A stretch of DNA of 27,268 bases from Desulfobacterales bacterium (GTDB lineage: Bacteria; Desulfobacterota; Desulfobacteria; Desulfobacterales; RPRI01). The position numbers were made by a program, and so were the translations under genes. Location: assembly GCA_020052975.1 (NCBI GenBank), contig JAGVOC010000321.1, positions 1 to 27,268 on the forward strand, written 5' to 3'. Shown piece after piece: positions 16,913 through 24,957 of the stretch (position 1 is its first letter; every line of letters starts with the position of its first letter). The notes beneath the pieces are model-generated. The model had not been told where the DNA came from. It saw only the letters and a list, made by a program, of their open reading frames with translations, and ran no database searches.

Positions 16913-17770
16913 CTATTCCAAACCAAGATTCCTGCTTTTTATGGTAGTAACCAGCAGCTCCCGTCTGAAATTATCATTCGGAGTTATTCTTCTATTGCCG
17001 ACAACATAGGTATTATTATCCGTATAATTTAAAATGGTGGTTTTCGTTCTTGCCAGAAGCCAAACCCTTACTGCCCTGATCTTGTCAATGGCTATTCCGG
17101 AACCTCCGATTGGAATTCCTGCAGCGGCATCATTAATGTCAATCTGACCATCATCATTGGTGTCAAGATTCCGGTCAAGGCTGTTATTATTATCGCTGTC
17201 AAAAGCCCAGATGATATTTCCATTAGCCGAGGTATCGAGCCTGCCGTCCCCGTCATTATCATATGCGTATGCCAAAAAAAGGGCCTGGATGCTCTCAGCT
17301 ATTGGCTGTCTGCCTGCTCCGTTATCCCTTGCAAGATCGAGTATCCCATCCGGTGCAGTAGCCGGATAGTCGTATATTGAGAAAGAGAAGGTTTCGTTGG
17401 TGTCAATGGCGCCGTTATCATTTAAATCGGAAGTAAATGTGATCGAGCTGTTGCCGTTTAAATTAAGTCCATTATTGATATCGCGAAATCTTATATCTGT
17501 TATGCCAAAGGTGCCGGTAGCACTCTGCTCATATCCAGCCGACCTGATTTCACTTTCCAGAAGATACATTGCGCCCCTGATGTTCTGCTGCATGTTCAAT
17601 ACAACAGTCTGGGTTCTGTTGATTGATGACTGAGTCTGGTAGGCTGAATATATAGCCATAAGAACAATCCCGGCAACTGCCATGGCAACCATCAGCTCAA
17701 CCAAGGTGAACCCTTTTTTTGACGTAACACAGCTACAACCGAATCGACAATTTATTATAGAATATGTCAT
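16913..17770 (-). CDS. pilW: PilW-like minor pilin with four EF-hand-like loops
   Basis: A 285-residue PilW-type minor pilin. The leader ends TSKKG at residue 20, then FTLVELMVAMAVAGIVLMAIYSAYQTQ with Phe +1 and Glu +5. The middle conserved part NMQQNIRGAMYLLESEIRSAGY is typical of PilW. Four loops of EF-hand or dockerin type follow: DLNDNGAIDTNE (115-126), DNDGDGRLD (171-179), DSDNNNSLD (191-199) and DTNDDGQID (203-211). The first has the complete 12-position calcium pattern, including the final Glu. The start is ATG at 17770, seven bases after AGGA; a TTG six bases earlier is the alternative. It follows the fimT-like gene by nine bases. The calcium role is inferred. Confidence 0.9.
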   Translation of the reverse strand: MTYSIINCRFGCSCVTSKKGFTLVELMVAMAVAGIVLMAIYSAYQTQSSINRTQTVVLNMQQNIRGAMYLLESEIRSAGYEQSATGTFGITDIRFRDINNGLNLNGNSSITFTSDLNDNGAIDTNETFSFSIYDYPATAPDGILDLARDNGAGRQPIAESIQALFLAYAYDNDGDGRLDTSANGNIIWAFDSDNNNSLDRNLDTNDDGQIDINDAAAGIPIGGSGIAIDKIRAVRVWLLARTKTTILNYTDNNTYVVGNRRITPNDNFRRELLVTTIKSRNLGLE

Positions 17771-17779
17771 GGTCAATTC

Positions 17780-18241
17780 CTATCTCCAGTTAACACCATT
17801 CCATTTTGAGGTAACAACCCCTCCTGAAATTAATACCTGAACCCTGTAGTATCCTGTTTTGTCCCTGTTCGTTAAATAAATACTCCCAAATGGCGTACAA
17901 AGACCTCTTGAAGTAAGTGTCAGGACACCGGCAGTCGCCTCTCCGCCCGGCCCCATAAATACGAGGCTTCCTCTGTAATTATTGAGAAAAACAGTCTTGC
18001 GGAGGCATGGAATGCTGTATGTGCCTGAAGCAGTATTAAAGGTGATGCTGCAAGCCTGATTCTGTCTGACAGCCGACATCTTTGCAGATTGAATATCACT
18101 TTGAAGCTCAACAACAGCGCTTCTTAGCCCCTGGTGAGATATCCAGCCTAAAAGATTTGGTACTACATAAGCACTCGCAATAGCTATAATGGCTATTACA
18201 ATCATTACCTCCAGCAACGAGAACCCTTCTTTATTCCGCAT
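17780..18241 (-). CDS. fimT: FimT/GspH-like pseudopilin
   Basis: A 153-residue type IV pseudopilin. The very short leader MRNKEG precedes FSLLEVMIVIAIIAIASAYVVPNLLGWISHQGLR, with Glu at +5, then LQSDIQSAKMSAVRQNQACSITFN, the GspH/FimT pattern. A cysteine pair (C64 and C79, in QACSITF and IPCLRK) could form a disulfide. The end GVVTSKWNGVNWR also fits the family, whose members often finish in a W-rich strand. It is the first gene of the minor pilin operon. GGGAG lies eight bases before the ATG. A sigma54-like site and a MITE-like element lie upstream. FimU is an alternative name for the same role. Confidence 0.88.
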   Translation of the reverse strand: MRNKEGFSLLEVMIVIAIIAIASAYVVPNLLGWISHQGLRSAVVELQSDIQSAKMSAVRQNQACSITFNTASGTYSIPCLRKTVFLNNYRGSLVFMGPGGEATAGVLTLTSRGLCTPFGSIYLTNRDKTGYYRVQVLISGGVVTSKWNGVNWR

Positions 18242-18298
18242 ACCTTATTCTCCCAGGCCTGATCACGACATTTTCCAGGCATATCTTGGCAATCCTGC

Positions 18299-18441
18299 GA
18301 GACCTTTGCACAACACCCCCTTTTGCCCGATTACTGTGTCAGGCTCAAATTTCAATCCTCGAAATACTTGAATGTATTCCTGTGGTTGAAATTATCGCCT
18401 TCCTTGTACTTGGTCAAAATTGGATGTTCTTCAAAGGTCTC
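18299..18441. mobile_element. MITE-like element with GAGACCTTTG ends
   Basis: A 143-base gene-free segment with perfect 10-base inverted ends, GAGACCTTTG (18299-18308) and CAAAGGTCTC (18432-18441). A possible 4-base flanking repeat CTGC occurs at 18295-18298 and 18443-18446, one base off the right end. Inside, AATTTCAA and TTGAAATT, then AATAC and GTATT, form nested arms. The ends recall those of IS4/IS5-type elements of Desulfobacteraceae, from memory only. It lies 57 bases upstream of fimT. Confidence 0.6.
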
Positions 18442-18456
18442 TCTGCACAAATATTA

Positions 18457-18472
18457 TACAAATAATGTGCCA
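18457..18472 (-). promoter_or_regulatory. Sigma54-like -24/-12 site upstream of fimT
   Basis: Read on the minus strand: TGGCACATTATTTGTA, against consensus TGGCACGN4TTGCW. The -24 part is perfect and TTG is correctly spaced, but the usual C of the -12 GC is T. A TATAAT overlaps (without a -35), so a sigma70 reading also exists. Sigma54 control of pilin genes by PilR is known in related bacteria; here it is inferred. Confidence 0.38.
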
Positions 18473-18629
18473 TGCTGATTTTTTGAAATTATGTGGTTAT
18501 TAAATATACTGCTTAAATATTGATTATAAGAATATCTTATTGAAATAACGTAATAAAATTGCATGCCTGGGTATTGGCATCGGCCTTGCTTAATAGCAGT
18601 AAGAGGAATCAGATTTGACGAAAACCATT

Positions 18630-18659
18630 AAATTGTTTTATAGAACTATTAAACAATTT
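18630..18659 (-). terminator. AT-rich hairpin after purQ
   Basis: AAATTGTTT (18630-18638) pairs with AAACAATTT (18651-18659) around 12 bases. It lies 22 bases past the purQ stop. It lacks G-C pairs and a T-run, so terminator function is weakly supported. Confidence 0.3.
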
Positions 18660-18681
18660 TATACTGAAACATGAATAATGG

Positions 18682-19503
18682 CTACCGGTGTTTTATATAG
18701 TGAACCGCATTTTTAAAGATGCAAATTCCTGCTGTAGTTTCTGATAAATAAGCATCCTTTCCAAAACGTTTCACTTTCTCCATTCGCCTTGTCCAGTCAG
18801 GATGGTTTGTGCTGTGATTATATCCTTCAGGATGCGGCATAAGGCCAAAAACGCGGCCGCTCAAATCACATATTCCGGCAATATCTCTTATGGACCCGTT
18901 GGGATTATATGGAAATTTTCCTTTTGCTTCAGACCAATCCGGCAAGGCGTACTGAATGGCGACCTGATTGTTTTCAACAAGCCGGTTGATTGTCGGCTCA
19001 TCAGAGTAAAATTTTCCCTCACCATGCCGTACAGGAAGCTCTATATTATCGAGCCCTTTTGTAAACACACAGGGAGATGCGGTATTAACTTTGAGATAAA
19101 CCCAGTCATTCCTGAAATTGCCACAATCATTGAAAGTAAGAGCAACGGATCGTGCAGTATAATTATTATCAAACCCGGGTAAAAGCCCCATATTAACAAT
19201 AGCCTGAAATCCATTGCATATACCTATAACCAGATTGCCGTTTCCGATAAAATCAATGATCTTGTTACCAATTTTTGTCTTAAGTTTAACCGCCTGGACA
19301 ACACCGGCTCCATGGTCATCGCCCCACCCAAAGCCTCCAACGAAGGCCATTATATGAAAATCTTCCGGTTTTATCGTTTCATCAATAAGAGAATTCATAT
19401 GCACTCGGACAGCTTTTGCTCCGGCAAGCTCAAAAGCATAAGCAGTTTCATGATCGCAGTTCAAGCCGTATCCGGCAAGTACAAGAACCTTGACTTCGCT
19501 CAT
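18682..19503 (-). CDS. purQ: FGAM synthase glutaminase subunit PurQ
   Basis: The glutamine amidotransferase that supplies ammonia to PurL for making formylglycinamidine ribonucleotide in de novo purine synthesis. The 273 residues show a class I amidotransferase: N-terminal VLVLAGYGLNCDHET, catalytic Cys96 in VIGICNGFQAI, and the His/Glu pair in LMPHPEGYNHSTNHPDW (H224, E226). It is longer than the stand-alone PurQ of the PurS/PurQ/PurL type (about 225) and closer to the glutaminase domain of the large fused enzyme. Its ATG overlaps the purL TGA (ATGA), so it is translationally coupled. Confidence 0.96.
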   Translation of the reverse strand: MSEVKVLVLAGYGLNCDHETAYAFELAGAKAVRVHMNSLIDETIKPEDFHIMAFVGGFGWGDDHGAGVVQAVKLKTKIGNKIIDFIGNGNLVIGICNGFQAIVNMGLLPGFDNNYTARSVALTFNDCGNFRNDWVYLKVNTASPCVFTKGLDNIELPVRHGEGKFYSDEPTINRLVENNQVAIQYALPDWSEAKGKFPYNPNGSIRDIAGICDLSGRVFGLMPHPEGYNHSTNHPDWTRRMEKVKRFGKDAYLSETTAGICIFKNAVHYIKHR

Positions 19504-22496
19504 ATCAGGCCTCCAAGAGGCTTTTTCCAGGCATTTCTCAAATCATCAACGGAGACAGAAACAAGGTTTCTGCCTTGAGATCCATCAACAACAAAATCTT
19601 TACTCTCTATCACCGTTCCCACATATTTGAATGGCAGTCCGAAGAAAATGTTTTCAAAATCTTTTTTGTTCTCAGGCGCAATGGAAGCGATTATACGTCC
19701 GGCCGATTCTGAAAAAAGAAGGACATCGCCACGATCTGCCCCTTCAGCCGGGACAAGGCCAATATCAACTTTCATACCAAGGTTTCCGCCCATTGCAACC
19801 ATAGCAAGGTGTATGCCCAGCCCCCCGCGGTATATGCCATGTGCCGAAGCGACTAAACCCTTATCAATTGCATCTCCGAGAGCCATGTAAATCTTTATAA
19901 ACTGATCCGGAAAAACCTTCGGAACATTTAAACCAATGTAACCAAAATGTTCGTAATATTCCGAAGCACCCAGTTCATTGCGGGTTGTGCCCAGCACATA
20001 AATCAGATCTCCCGGAATTTTGCTGTCCATCGTTACACATTTATTGATATCATTTATCACGGATACCGATGAAAACTGAAGGGTTTCAAGGGCAGAAACC
20101 TTATGGGTTTCACCGTACCGTCCGGGAAGATGCCCGTCAACATACATACTGTCTTTTCCTGATAAAAGGGGTATTTTGTATGCAAGGCACATCTCAGACA
20201 ATGCCCTGCATGATCGCACAAGCTGGGCTGCCTTAAATTGTCCATCAGGATTACTTACAGGATGATACTGGATACTGGGCCAGCAAAAATTGTCCACTCC
20301 TCCAACATGCTCCAAATCTCCTCCGACACAGAGAAGCCGGCGGAAAGCCTCATCAATAGTACAGTTTGTCATATGATAAGCATCTATTGAAGAGTAGTGG
20401 GGCATTAGAGCCTGGGAAAAAGCAAGACCTTTTTTGGAATCCAGAACTGGTCTTATAACCACAGCATCGCTGTTTATATCGCGGTTTGCGCCCACAAGCG
20501 GTTTTATTACGCTGCCACCCTGTACTTCATGGTCATACTGTCTGCAAATCCATTCCTTGGAGCAAATATTGGGGCGGGATAAAAGATCCAGCAAAAGTTT
20601 ATTGTAATCACGGGGTTCTTTCATTACCGGCTCAAACAAACCGCGCCTTTCAGGTTGCTGCCACACAGCATCAAACTCCCACTGGGGAAAACCGGCCGAA
20701 AGCAGATCCATATCAACATACGCACAGGTTTTGTTGTTATATTTTATATGAATCTTTCCTGAATCAGTATATTTCCCAATGGCAGTGCTCTCAACAGCAT
20801 GTTTTGCTGAAAGTTCAAGGAACCTGCCAAGATGTTCCGGCCTGATGGCAACGGTCATGCGCTCCTGGGATTCTGAAACCCAGATCTCCCACTGGTCAAG
20901 ACCTTCATATTTTAAGGGTACCTTTTCGAGCTCTATCTCGCAGCCGTTTGAATAGCGGGCAGATTCACCTATTGATGATGAAAGTCCGCCTCCTCCGTTA
21001 TCTGTTATAAACATAATCAACCCTTCATCACGGGCCTCAAGGAGAAAATCATGCATCTTCTTCTGTGTGTACGGGTCACCTATTTGAACATGACCTGCAG
21101 GTGTATTCTCAGAAAAAACTTCTGATGAAGCCGTTACTCCGTGTATCCCGTCTTTTCCCACCCTTCCACCGCACATAATAACAAGTTCCCCGGGGGACGT
21201 TTTCTTTTGTTCAGCGGGTTTTCCCCGGATTATTGACGGCATTATTCCTAAAGCAGTGACAAATACGAGACATTTTCCCATATATCCATGGTGAAAAAGG
21301 ACCTGGCCAAAGGGTGTGGGGATCCCGCTTTTATTCCCGCCATCTCTAACTCCTTCTATCACGCCGTCAAGAAGACGCCTCGGATGAAGGTGGGGTGTAA
21401 GCGGGCCATCATAATCCCTGTATCCAACGCAGAAGCCGTAACTTCCCATGATCAGCTTTGAACCTTTTCCCGTTCCGAGAGGATCGCGGTAAACCCCGAC
21501 AATTCCTGTAATTGCGCCACCATAAGCCTCCATGTTGGATGGCGAATTATGCGTTTCACCCGTGATGACATAGTAATGCTTATCATCAAAAATCCCCGCC
21601 CCGGCATTATCCCATAATACAGATGCAACCCACGGTTTTCTGTCTTTAAGATAAAGTGTCGGGGCTTCAATATATGTCTTGAATAAATTATCAACCGTTT
21701 CAAGATGTCCGATTTCAAGATCCGTGTACCTGAACAATCCTCTGAAGGTATTGTGGTTGCAATGATCGCTTCTTGACTGAGATATATATTCAAGTTCAAT
21801 ATCGGTTGGCTCGGACAGGCCAACCAAAGCACGTTCAGCTAAAACATCTTGTCTTAAAAAATAAGACCTTATGGTAGGAATATCATTTGGATTGATGGCA
21901 AGGTTGCGTTCGTCGCTTATTTTTTTCAGGGCTTCATCGTTTTCAATGGAAATTGATGAAACAGTTGGAACATGGTTTAGTATTACCTTTGGAATAATAT
22001 AACCAATCCCGGTCGAACTGTCCCAGTCCTTCTTTGAATAAATCCTCCACTGTTGAATTATATCATTAGCAAGAAGTTCTGAAGCTATTCTTTCAATATC
22101 CTTCCGAACAAGATTGCGACCACTTACACAAAATCGTTTTGAAGTATAAACAGCATCTTCATGGGAGAAACTGATTCCCAGTATATCTTCTATTGCCTCA
22201 ACTGCGGTACTCCCTGGATTATCTTTAACCCCCGGCCTGTAACCAACCCATATAATCCAGTCGAATTCTGCCGGCAGCGGATCATATGATGATATCTGAG
22301 TAACAGGATTTGTAAAAATTGCAGCCTGAATCATCTTTAGCTGGTTATCTGTCAATGCAGCATCGATAGTGATAACAGAAATTGTGCGAACTTTTGACAA
22401 TTCAATCTCGAAATAATCTTTTGCCTTATGGCAGATACCCTCCCCTTCGGCATCAAACATATCCGATTTTAATGCGATCTCAAGTCTGTGCGGCAT
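19500..22496 (-). CDS. purL: FGAM synthase PurL, with fused N-terminal PurS-like region
   Basis: This enzyme converts FGAR, ATP and glutamine-derived ammonia to FGAM, step four of purine synthesis. It has 998 residues. About 1-155 resembles a PurS-like dimerisation region (VRTISVITIDAALTDNQLKMI, then a second half). A linker follows, then the active-site segment ISQSRSDHCNHNTF (239-251), equivalent to the SEHCRHK motif of large enzymes, then two AIR-synthase-like halves (GETHNSPSNMEAYGGA; GGRVGKDGIHG). This is between the small PurL (about 740) that needs separate PurS and the fused 1300-residue enzyme with its own glutaminase. The glutaminase is the overlapping purQ. No strong Shine-Dalgarno sequence or promoter is evident before the ATG. 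Confidence 0.95.
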   Translation of the reverse strand: MPHRLEIALKSDMFDAEGEGICHKAKDYFEIELSKVRTISVITIDAALTDNQLKMIQAAIFTNPVTQISSYDPLPAEFDWIIWVGYRPGVKDNPGSTAVEAIEDILGISFSHEDAVYTSKRFCVSGRNLVRKDIERIASELLANDIIQQWRIYSKKDWDSSTGIGYIIPKVILNHVPTVSSISIENDEALKKISDERNLAINPNDIPTIRSYFLRQDVLAERALVGLSEPTDIELEYISQSRSDHCNHNTFRGLFRYTDLEIGHLETVDNLFKTYIEAPTLYLKDRKPWVASVLWDNAGAGIFDDKHYYVITGETHNSPSNMEAYGGAITGIVGVYRDPLGTGKGSKLIMGSYGFCVGYRDYDGPLTPHLHPRRLLDGVIEGVRDGGNKSGIPTPFGQVLFHHGYMGKCLVFVTALGIMPSIIRGKPAEQKKTSPGELVIMCGGRVGKDGIHGVTASSEVFSENTPAGHVQIGDPYTQKKMHDFLLEARDEGLIMFITDNGGGGLSSSIGESARYSNGCEIELEKVPLKYEGLDQWEIWVSESQERMTVAIRPEHLGRFLELSAKHAVESTAIGKYTDSGKIHIKYNNKTCAYVDMDLLSAGFPQWEFDAVWQQPERRGLFEPVMKEPRDYNKLLLDLLSRPNICSKEWICRQYDHEVQGGSVIKPLVGANRDINSDAVVIRPVLDSKKGLAFSQALMPHYSSIDAYHMTNCTIDEAFRRLLCVGGDLEHVGGVDNFCWPSIQYHPVSNPDGQFKAAQLVRSCRALSEMCLAYKIPLLSGKDSMYVDGHLPGRYGETHKVSALETLQFSSVSVINDINKCVTMDSKIPGDLIYVLGTTRNELGASEYYEHFGYIGLNVPKVFPDQFIKIYMALGDAIDKGLVASAHGIYRGGLGIHLAMVAMGGNLGMKVDIGLVPAEGADRGDVLLFSESAGRIIASIAPENKKDFENIFFGLPFKYVGTVIESKDFVVDGSQGRNLVSVSVDDLRNAWKKPLGGLI

Positions 22497-22625
22497 AATA
22501 TTTATCTTATATAATTATCATTTGTTATAGTATGTGGTTTCCCCCGTATTAATTGGGAGAAATGGGGTCAAGGATTCAAGGGTTCGAGGATTCGGGTTGA
22601 ATCTTTCAATACTCGACTCCTTTTA

Positions 22626-23693
22626 TCAACTGAAAAAAATCCGTGTTATATCATTATAAAAAACGAAAACCATAAGAACAATTAAAATAAAAATGCCCGC
22701 CTGCTGGGCAATTTCTCGCATCTTTGTATTGACCGGCCTTCCGATTGCAGCCTCTATAAAAAAGAAAAGCAAATGCCCGCCATCTAATACCGGAATCGGA
22801 AGAAAATTCAGTACGGCCAGATTAATACTTAAAAGCGCAATGAAAAATAGCAAATTGGCAACCCCTTCTCTTGCCTGCTGCCCCGCCATCTCTGCGATCA
22901 TAAGCGGACCACCAAGAGTTTTTGCAGATACGGTCCCCTGAATGAGCTTGGCAATGCTAACTATTGTTAAATTTGTAATCTTATATGTCTGCCTGAAACT
23001 TTCAAACAGGGCATGAAAAGGGTCTAACTTTTTTGAATAAAAATCACCTGCAGAGGCAATTCCTATTGCATAGCGCTTAACATCTTCCCCGAATATATTT
23101 TTTGCAGTCTTAAGTTCAGGCAAAACATCAAACGTAATGACCGCACCATTCCGGCGAACGGAAACGGAGAGATTCTTTCCATTGCTGCCGGAAATGATTC
23201 CTGCCATCTCTTCCCAGTCTGAAATGCCTTTCCCGTCAATCGACTCGATAAGATCTCCTTTAGCCAGGCCGGCTATTTCGGCCGGAGATCCTTTTTCAAC
23301 AGTTCCTGCAGTGGGTTTTAATATGAATATGCCCGAGATCAGGAAAATTACGAAAAATATCATTATGGCAAGAACCAGATTGAAGAAAGGTCCTGCACCA
23401 ACGATTAATATCTTCTTGAAAACATGCTTATGTGTGAATGAAATAGGAATATCAGCAGGATCTATATCGGCATCAGGCTCCTCACCCACCATTTTAACAT
23501 AGCCGCCAAGAGGAACTGCAGAAACTCGATAATCCGTTATCCCAACTTTCCTTCCAAATAATCTTGGGCCAAATCCAAGGGAGAACTTCTCAACACCAAC
23601 ACCAAAAAGTCTGGCCATAAGAAAATGCCCAAGCTCATGGAAAAAAACCAATACACCAAGTACAATAACAAAGGCAAAAATATCAGTGCTCAT
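22626..23693 (-). CDS. rseP: RseP/RIP-type site-2 zinc metalloprotease
   Basis: An intramembrane protease that cuts membrane anti-sigma factors after a first cleavage and clears remnant signal peptides. The 355 residues carry HELGH (H19, E20, H23) in the first membrane segment, GYVKMVGEEPDADIDPADIP, one PDZ domain (about 125-195: GSPAEIAGLAKGDLIESIDG), and the second metal motif NFLPIPVLDGGH (296-307). Only one PDZ domain is present, against two in E. coli RseP, as in many other bacteria. There is no visible Shine-Dalgarno sequence before the ATG. It follows dxr by 73 bases, and the order dxr-rseP is common. Confidence 0.95.
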   Translation of the reverse strand: MSTDIFAFVIVLGVLVFFHELGHFLMARLFGVGVEKFSLGFGPRLFGRKVGITDYRVSAVPLGGYVKMVGEEPDADIDPADIPISFTHKHVFKKILIVGAGPFFNLVLAIMIFFVIFLISGIFILKPTAGTVEKGSPAEIAGLAKGDLIESIDGKGISDWEEMAGIISGSNGKNLSVSVRRNGAVITFDVLPELKTAKNIFGEDVKRYAIGIASAGDFYSKKLDPFHALFESFRQTYKITNLTIVSIAKLIQGTVSAKTLGGPLMIAEMAGQQAREGVANLLFFIALLSINLAVLNFLPIPVLDGGHLLFFFIEAAIGRPVNTKMREIAQQAGIFILIVLMVFVFYNDITRIFFS

Positions 23694-23766
23694 ATTAATT
23701 TATACTATTTTTTTTAAGGTGATAGAGTGGCTTATAACAATAAACAGCGTGACCGGCAATTACCAC

Positions 23767-24915
23767 TTAAGGAATTTGTTCCTCGGCAATTTTGCGGGCC
23801 CAAAGATCGGCTTCAAGAATATCAGAAAGTGCCGGATTTGCAACAACAAAATGCTTCTCCATCGTTTTCCTGATAACTTCCGGGATATCTGTAAACTGTA
23901 AGCGTTTGTTTAAAAAGGCTTCAACAGCAACTTCGTTTGCAGCATTTAAAACGGAGGGAAGGGTTCCTCCAGCTTTGCCTGCAGAAAAAGCAAGATCAAG
24001 ACAAGGAAATTTTCCGGTATCAGGCCTTTGAAATGTCAGTGATCCGATAGATTTAAAATCAGGAAGCGGTTGCCCGAGAGGAAGGCGTTCCGGATAAGAC
24101 ATTGCATATGCTATCGCCCCTTTCATGTCCGGTATGCCCATCTGGGCAATAACTGACCCGTCTTTATAGGATACCATTGAATGAATCACGCTTTGAGGAT
24201 GAATAATTACTTCAATATCTTCCAGAGAAACTCCGAAAAGATGTCCGGCTTCCATGACCTCAAGCCCTTTATTCATAAGCGTTGCGGAGTCGATACTGAT
24301 CTTTCTTCCCATTTCCCATGTAGGATGATTCATGGCATCTTCCGGTTTAATATAATTAAACTCGCCCGGTGGCAGGTTAAGAAAAGGTCCTCCAGAAGCT
24401 GTAAGGAGTATCTTATCCATATCTTCCCTGCGATGCCCTGCGATACATTGGAAAATTGCGCTGTGTTCGCTGTCTATAGGAAGTATCTTTACGTTTTTTT
24501 CCGCGGCCTTTTTCATGACAATTTTTCCGGCCATTACAAGTGTCTCCTTGTTGGCCAGGGCAATATTTTTCCCGGCATCAATTGCTGACAAGGTGGGCAT
24601 CAGGCCGGCTGAGCCTACCATAGCCGCTATTACCATATCTACCGGTCCGTACGATGCTGCGGCATTGTAGCCATCATCCCCATACAGTATTTCAACACCC
24701 TTATTTGCTGTAATTCTTTTTAGCTCATCAGCGCTTTTTTCATCAAAGACCACAGCAAAATCGGGAGAAAATTTCTGAATTTGTCTTGCAAGAACAGAAA
24801 CATTATTTTTTGCAGCAAGGACCTTAACGCAAAACCTGTCCGGAAACATTTCGACAATTTTCAGGGCATTTGTACCTATTGACCCTGTTGAGCCCATGAT
24901 GGAAAGAGACTTCAT
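23767..24915 (-). CDS. dxr: 1-deoxy-D-xylulose 5-phosphate reductoisomerase
   Basis: It catalyses the NADPH-dependent rearrangement and reduction of DXP to MEP, the first committed step of the non-mevalonate isoprenoid pathway. The 382 residues show NADP-binding GSTGSIG (8-14), ALANKETLVMAG (119-130), the metal-binding PIDSEHSAIFQC (146-157), ASGGPF (173-178), the substrate loop NHPTWEMG (196-203), and NKGLEVMEAGHLF. It is full length. The gene lies 42 bases after cdsA in the usual order. It feeds farnesyl precursors to UppS encoded nearby. Confidence 0.98.
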   Translation of the reverse strand: MKSLSIMGSTGSIGTNALKIVEMFPDRFCVKVLAAKNNVSVLARQIQKFSPDFAVVFDEKSADELKRITANKGVEILYGDDGYNAAASYGPVDMVIAAMVGSAGLMPTLSAIDAGKNIALANKETLVMAGKIVMKKAAEKNVKILPIDSEHSAIFQCIAGHRREDMDKILLTASGGPFLNLPPGEFNYIKPEDAMNHPTWEMGRKISIDSATLMNKGLEVMEAGHLFGVSLEDIEVIIHPQSVIHSMVSYKDGSVIAQMGIPDMKGAIAYAMSYPERLPLGQPLPDFKSIGSLTFQRPDTGKFPCLDLAFSAGKAGGTLPSVLNAANEVAVEAFLNKRLQFTDIPEVIRKTMEKHFVVANPALSDILEADLWARKIAEEQIP

Positions 24916-24957
24916 AATTATTGACCCGTTATCCTGCCTTTCGGCATTTTTTACTTG

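Larger units (their letters stand above)
18442..18681. other. AT-rich intergenic region between purQ and the pilus operon
   Basis: With the MITE-like element it forms a 440-base gap without a supportable gene. It contains the sigma54-like site at 18457-18472 and the AT hairpin at 18630-18659. No RNA gene is recognisable. Confidence 0.5.

Noticed and set aside
22555..22620. GGATTC/GGGTTC near-repeats between purL and rseP
   Set aside because: Short imperfect direct and inverted copies (GGATTC, GAATC) within 60 bases; too small and irregular to call an element or terminator.
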